9,340 nt of DNA, taken from positions 13,242 through 22,581 of the forward strand of contig DHYP01000021.1 in NCBI GenBank assembly GCA_002414145.1. Reading direction: 5' to 3'. A program made the translations under genes and the position numbers. The stretch's first letter is position 1. Each line of letters begins with the position of its first letter. This stretch comes from Methylophilaceae bacterium UBA5127. GTDB lineage: Bacteria; Pseudomonadota; Gammaproteobacteria; Burkholderiales; Methylophilaceae. The notes under the pieces were generated by a model. The model searched no databases and was not told where the DNA came from. It saw nothing but the letters and a program-made list of their open reading frames with translations. Shown here piece by piece: positions 6,166 to 9,340 of this stretch.

Positions 6166-8898
6166 TTAACTTAATGCGCCGTGGCAATTTTTATATTTTT
6201 TACCTGAGCCACAAGGACAGGGATCGTTACGGCCTACCTTAACACCTTCTCGCACCACTGGCTGACCACTGGCTAACAGGGCAGCTTCTTCTGCGCTAGG
6301 ATTAGCCAATGCTTCATCATAATCGGCATGCTGATATTGTACGTTTGAAACCTCTGCCACAGGCTCTACCGCTTCAGCCTCTAACTCTTCACGGGATCTC
6401 ACTTGCACTAGCATCGTCACTCTAGTCACTTCACTCTTCACTGTATTGAGCAAGCTTTCAAAAAGCTCAAACGCTTCACGTTTGTATTCTTGCTTAGGAT
6501 TTTTTTGCGCGTAAGAGCGCAAGTGAATGCCTTGGCGTAAATGATCTAACGCTGCCAAATGTTCACGCCAATGATTGTCTAGACTTTGTAGCATCACAGA
6601 ACGTTCAAAGTTGCGCATATTCTCTGCGCTCGCCAGCACTTCTTTTTCTGCGTAGTTACTATCAGCAATCTCTACCACACGCTCACGCAAGGTTTCCTCA
6701 TGCAAGTCAGGGTTTTCTTCCAACCATTGTGCAATGGGCAAGGTTAATCCAGTTTCTTCCGCAAGATTTTTCTCTAAGCTAGGGATATCCCATTGTTCTT
6801 CTACGCTACCTGGCGGAATATGTGTTGCAATAATGCTATTCAGTACATCATGGCGCATTGCTTGGATGGTTGCGCCTACATCTACCGCTTCTAGTAGCTC
6901 GTTACGCTGCTCATAGATTACCTTACGCTGATCATTCGATACATCGTCAAACTCAAGCAGCTGCTTACGAATATCAAAGTTACGACCTTCTACTTTACGT
7001 TGTGCATTTTCGATGGCACGCGTGACCATAGAATGCTCAATCGCCTCACCTTCTGGCATATTGAGGCGCGCCATAATTGCCGAAACACGCTCGCCAGAGA
7101 AAATACGTAATAACTGATCGTCCAAAGACAGATAGAAACGGCTAGAGCCTGGATCGCCCTGACGGCCTGAACGACCGCGCAGCTGATTATCCACACGACG
7201 TGACTCATGGCGCTCTGTACCAATGATATGCAAGCCACCTGCCGCCAGCACTGCATCGTGGCGTTGTTGCCACTCTGCTTTTAACTGTGCTGCTCTGGCT
7301 TCTTTTTCTGACTCACTTAATTTCTCATCCATATGTACCGCATGAATAGCAGCTTCTGGATTGCCCCCTAGCACAATATCTGTACCGCGACCCGCCATAT
7401 TCGTTGCAATAGTGATTACTCCTGGGCGACCAGCCTCCGCCACGATGTGCGCCTCGCGTTCATGTTGCTTAGCATTCAGCACTTGATGTTCTAGCTTCGC
7501 TTTAGCGAGTAAATTAGAAATCAACTCTGAATTTTCAATAGATGTAGTGCCTACCAACACTGGCTGACCCTTGGCCTGGCATTGTTTAATATCTTCAATC
7601 ACCGCGTTATATTTTTCTGCTGCAGTACGGTAGACTTTGTCCATCGCATCGACACGCTTCATGGGGCGATGCGTAGGAATCACCACTGTTTCTAACCCGT
7701 ATATCTGATTAAACTCATAGGCTTCAGTGTCAGCTGTACCAGTCATCCCAGATAACTTTTGATACATGCGGAAGTAATTCTGGAAAGTAATCGAGGCAAG
7801 TGTCTGATTTTCTCTCTGAATCGCCACACCCTCTTTAGCTTCAACAGCCTGATGCAAGCCATCTGACCAACGGCGTCCTGGCATCATGCGTCCTGAAAAT
7901 TCGTCTACAATGATAATCTCACCATTACGTACTACATAATGTTGATCTTTATTGAACAATGTTTGGGCGCGTAAAGAAGCATATAAATGATGCACCAAAG
8001 TAATATTTGCCGCCTCGTAAAGGCTTGAACCCTCTGACAACAATCCTGATTTTGTAAGGATTTCTTCTGCGCGCTCATGACCTGCTTCACTCATCGTCAC
8101 GGTTTGCGCTTTTTCATCCACCCAAAAATCGCCTTCGCCTTCTTCTTCTTTTTGACGTGTCAGCTGTAGCGCTACTGCATTGATTTGATTGTACAAATCA
8201 ATACTGTGCTCAGCTTGGCCGGAAATAATGAGTGGAGTACGCGCCTCATCAATTAAGATGGAATCCACCTCATCCACCAGTGCGTAGCTCAATTCGCGCT
8301 GTACGCGCTCCTCTTTACTAAACACCATGTTGTCGCGCAAATAGTCAAATCCGTATTCATTGTTGGTACCGTAGGTAATGTCAGCAGCATAAGCTTGCTG
8401 CTTAACATCGTGCGGCATTTGCGATAAGTTTATGCCTACTGTTAAGCCTAAAAAATTATAAAGCTTGCCCATCCACTCGGCATCACGTTTGGCAAGATAA
8501 TCATTGACCGTGACCACATGCACCCCTTTGCCAGCCAAGGCATTCAGGTAAGTGGGAAGCGTTGCCACCAAGGTTTTGCCTTCACCCGTGCGCATCTCAG
8601 CGATTTTCCCTGCATTAAGCACCATACCGCCAATAAGCTGCACATCAAAATGACGCATCCCTAGCACGCGCTGACTGCCTTCTCTCACCACAGCAAAAGC
8701 TTCTGGTAATAGCTTTTCTAAACTCTCACCTTGTTGATAACGGCGTTTAAACTCTTCTGTTTTAGCACGAAGAGCTTCATCGGAAAGTGCCTGCATGGCA
8801 GGTTCTAATGCATTAATCTCTTTAACTTTTTGCGAATACTGTTTAATCAGCCTATCGTTACGACTACCAAACAATTTTTTGAACAACTTGGGTAACAT
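6166..8898 (-). CDS. secA: Preprotein translocase ATPase SecA
   Basis: This is the motor ATPase that drives unfolded preproteins through SecYEG at the inner membrane. It has 910 residues, about the usual length for proteobacterial SecA. Visible features in order are MRTGEGKT (102-109, Walker A), [15 protein letters not shown] (177-191), and [20 protein letters not shown] (208-227, Walker B and DEAD-like box). The second nucleotide-binding domain follows, with [14 protein letters not shown] and the arginine-rich [18 protein letters not shown], then the helical wing and scaffold. The C-terminal tail carries the SecB- and phospholipid-binding zinc motif with Cys894, Cys896, Cys905 and His906. 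The ATG has only a weak GGTG ribosome binding site 7 nt away, behind a hairpin. The M23 gene upstream fits the betaproteobacterial ftsZ-lpxC-M23-secA neighbourhood. SecA would also export the HvfA precursor encoded opposite. Confidence 0.99.
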   Translation of the reverse strand: MLPKLFKKLFGSRNDRLIKQYSQKVKEINALEPAMQALSDEALRAKTEEFKRRYQQGESLEKLLPEAFAVVREGSQRVLGMRHFDVQLIGGMVLNAGKIAEMRTGEGKTLVATLPTYLNALAGKGVHVVTVNDYLAKRDAEWMGKLYNFLGLTVGINLSQMPHDVKQQAYAADITYGTNNEYGFDYLRDNMVFSKEERVQRELSYALVDEVDSILIDEARTPLIISGQAEHSIDLYNQINAVALQLTRQKEEEGEGDFWVDEKAQTVTMSEAGHERAEEILTKSGLLSEGSSLYEAANITLVHHLYASLRAQTLFNKDQHYVVRNGEIIIVDEFSGRMMPGRRWSDGLHQAVEAKEGVAIQRENQTLASITFQNYFRMYQKLSGMTGTADTEAYEFNQIYGLETVVIPTHRPMKRVDAMDKVYRTAAEKYNAVIEDIKQCQAKGQPVLVGTTSIENSELISNLLAKAKLEHQVLNAKQHEREAHIVAEAGRPGVITIATNMAGRGTDIVLGGNPEAAIHAVHMDEKLSESEKEARAAQLKAEWQQRHDAVLAAGGLHIIGTERHESRRVDNQLRGRSGRQGDPGSSRFYLSLDDQLLRIFSGERVSAIMARLNMPEGEAIEHSMVTRAIENAQRKVEGRNFDIRKQLLEFDDVSNDQRKVIYEQRNELLEAVDVGATIQAMRHDVLNSIIATHIPPGSVEEQWDIPSLEKNLAEETGLTLPIAQWLEENPDLHEETLRERVVEIADSNYAEKEVLASAENMRNFERSVMLQSLDNHWREHLAALDHLRQGIHLRSYAQKNPKQEYKREAFELFESLLNTVKSEVTRVTMLVQVRSREELEAEAVEPVAEVSNVQYQHADYDEALANPSAEEAALLASGQPVVREGVKVGRNDPCPCGSGKKYKNCHGALS

Positions 8899-8912
8899 GA
8901 ACTGACACCAAC

Positions 8913-8930
8913 TTTCCGCAACTGCGGAAA
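8913..8930 (-). promoter_or_regulatory. Leader hairpin next to the secA ribosome binding site
   Basis: In the secA leader, TTTCCGC and GCGGAAA form a perfect 7-bp stem around an AGTT loop. It ends 3 nt before the weak GGTG ribosome binding site at 8906-8909 and 14 nt before the ATG. No T-run follows on either strand, so it does not look like a terminator. It could control access of ribosomes or protect the mRNA end. The hairpin is directly visible; its role is inferred. Confidence 0.55.
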
Positions 8931-8965
8931 CCTAAATAAATATTGATTAAAAAAACACAGCGATT

Positions 8966-8995
8966 GATATATGGAGGCTAAAAGATAAATTTCAA
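8966..8995 (-). promoter_or_regulatory. Possible sigma-70 promoter for secA
   Basis: Reading the minus strand, TTGAAA (8990-8995) could be a -35 box. An 18-nt spacer separates it from TATATC (8966-8971) as a -10 box; ATATAT with a 17-nt spacer is an alternative. Transcription would begin roughly 60 nt before the secA ATG and include the leader hairpin. The region is AT-rich, so matches of this quality can arise by chance. Confidence 0.35.
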
Positions 8996-9003
8996 TTGAA
9001 ATT
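8988..9003. repeat. 16-bp perfect palindrome upstream of secA
   Basis: AATTTCAATTGAAATT is a perfect palindrome 7 nt past the M23 gene stop, and it contains the putative secA -35 box. Its position would suit an operator for a dimeric regulator, but its low complexity makes a chance origin quite possible. Confidence 0.35.
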
Positions 9004-9009
9004 AAGTAG

Positions 9010-9340
9010 CTAACCCAAACTTTTTTGTAAGTATTGTCTAGGGTCTAACGGGTTGCCATTTAAACGTATCTCATAATGCAAATGTGGCCCCGTTGAACGA
9101 CCTGTGCTGCCCACTTCTGCAATCTTTTGACCTTTTATCACACGCTCACCTACTTTCACAAACAAAGCAGACGCGTGCGCATAACGAGTTTCTAAACCAG
9201 CGCCATGATCAATCTTGACTATATTACCATAATCCGCAGTGTGCTCTGCAGCGATTACGATACCATCAGCTGCTGCAAGAATCGAGGTTCCTGTGTTAGC
9301 CGGAAAATCTAATCCCTCATGAAAAGCTTTTTGCCCATTA
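9010..9340 (-). CDS. M23 family metallopeptidase, C-terminal part (cut by window edge)
   Basis: The last 109 residues of a LytM/M23 peptidoglycan endopeptidase-like domain are present; the N-terminus lies beyond the window end. HEGLDF supplies the first zinc ligands (His7 and Asp11 of the visible part). YAH (His55) and GPHLHYE (His86 and His88) supply the general base and the third ligand. The catalytic set is complete, so it is likely an active hydrolase rather than a degenerate EnvC/NlpD-type activator. It would act on cell-wall cross-links in the periplasm, but the export signal is not visible here. It ends TAG, 111 nt before the secA start on the same strand. Which M23 subgroup it belongs to cannot be told from this part. 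Confidence 0.93.
   Translation of the reverse strand, partial: NGQKAFHEGLDFPANTGTSILAAADGIVIAAEHTADYGNIVKIDHGAGLETRYAHASALFVKVGERVIKGQKIAEVGSTGRSTGPHLHYEIRLNGNPLDPRQYLQKSLG

Noticed and set aside
8913..8930. Leader hairpin as a terminator for the M23 gene
   Set aside because: No T-run follows on either strand; a position next to the secA ribosome binding site fits a leader element better.

Overview
The window reads as an ordinary chromosomal stretch of a proteobacterium, most likely a betaproteobacterium. The rnfE-nth junction, a DUF1841 gene, and an M23 peptidase gene upstream of secA all fit that group. The moderately AT-rich composition would suit a methylotroph of the Methylophilaceae type, but that last step is inference. 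No rRNA, tRNA, insertion sequence, phage gene or CRISPR array is visible.

Layout, plus strand (1-5893): the end of an rnf operon (rnfE) is followed 12 nt later by nth (endonuclease III). A FIST sensory-domain protein whose TTG start overlaps the nth stop comes next, then a DUF1841 protein. A regulatory pair follows, an ECF-type sigma factor and a small soluble zinc-finger (HxxxCxxC) protein that is probably its anti-sigma. After an 89-nt gap comes a three-gene RiPP cassette. It consists of an exported, cysteine-repeat precursor (HvfA/bufferin type), a DUF692 multinuclear non-heme iron oxidase (HvfB/BufB) and a DUF2063 partner (HvfC/BufC). A strong hairpin with T-tracts on both strands closes the block.

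Layout, minus strand (5957-9340): an M23 peptidase gene (only its C-terminal end is inside the window), then secA, then a small four-cysteine DUF1289 gene. A 111-nt leader with a compact hairpin next to the ribosome binding site precedes secA.

The most interesting part is 2941-5893. Known HvfA and bufferin precursors carry cysteines that the HvfB/HvfC pair converts into copper-binding oxazolone/thioamide or thiooxazole groups. Here the precursor has eight cysteines in xGxC sites. Only the first two are followed by Gly as in the EGKCG motif; five have the form EGxCS in a 6-residue/18-bp repeat background, and the last is DGACN. The working model is that stress or metal releases the sigma factor from the zinc-finger protein. 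The cassette is then transcribed, HvfB-HvfC modifies HvfA in the cytoplasm, and the product is exported through Sec to bind copper in the periplasm. The class of system is known; the Ser-type core motif, the missing DoxX-type partner and the in-frame hvfA-hvfB junction are what look unusual here.
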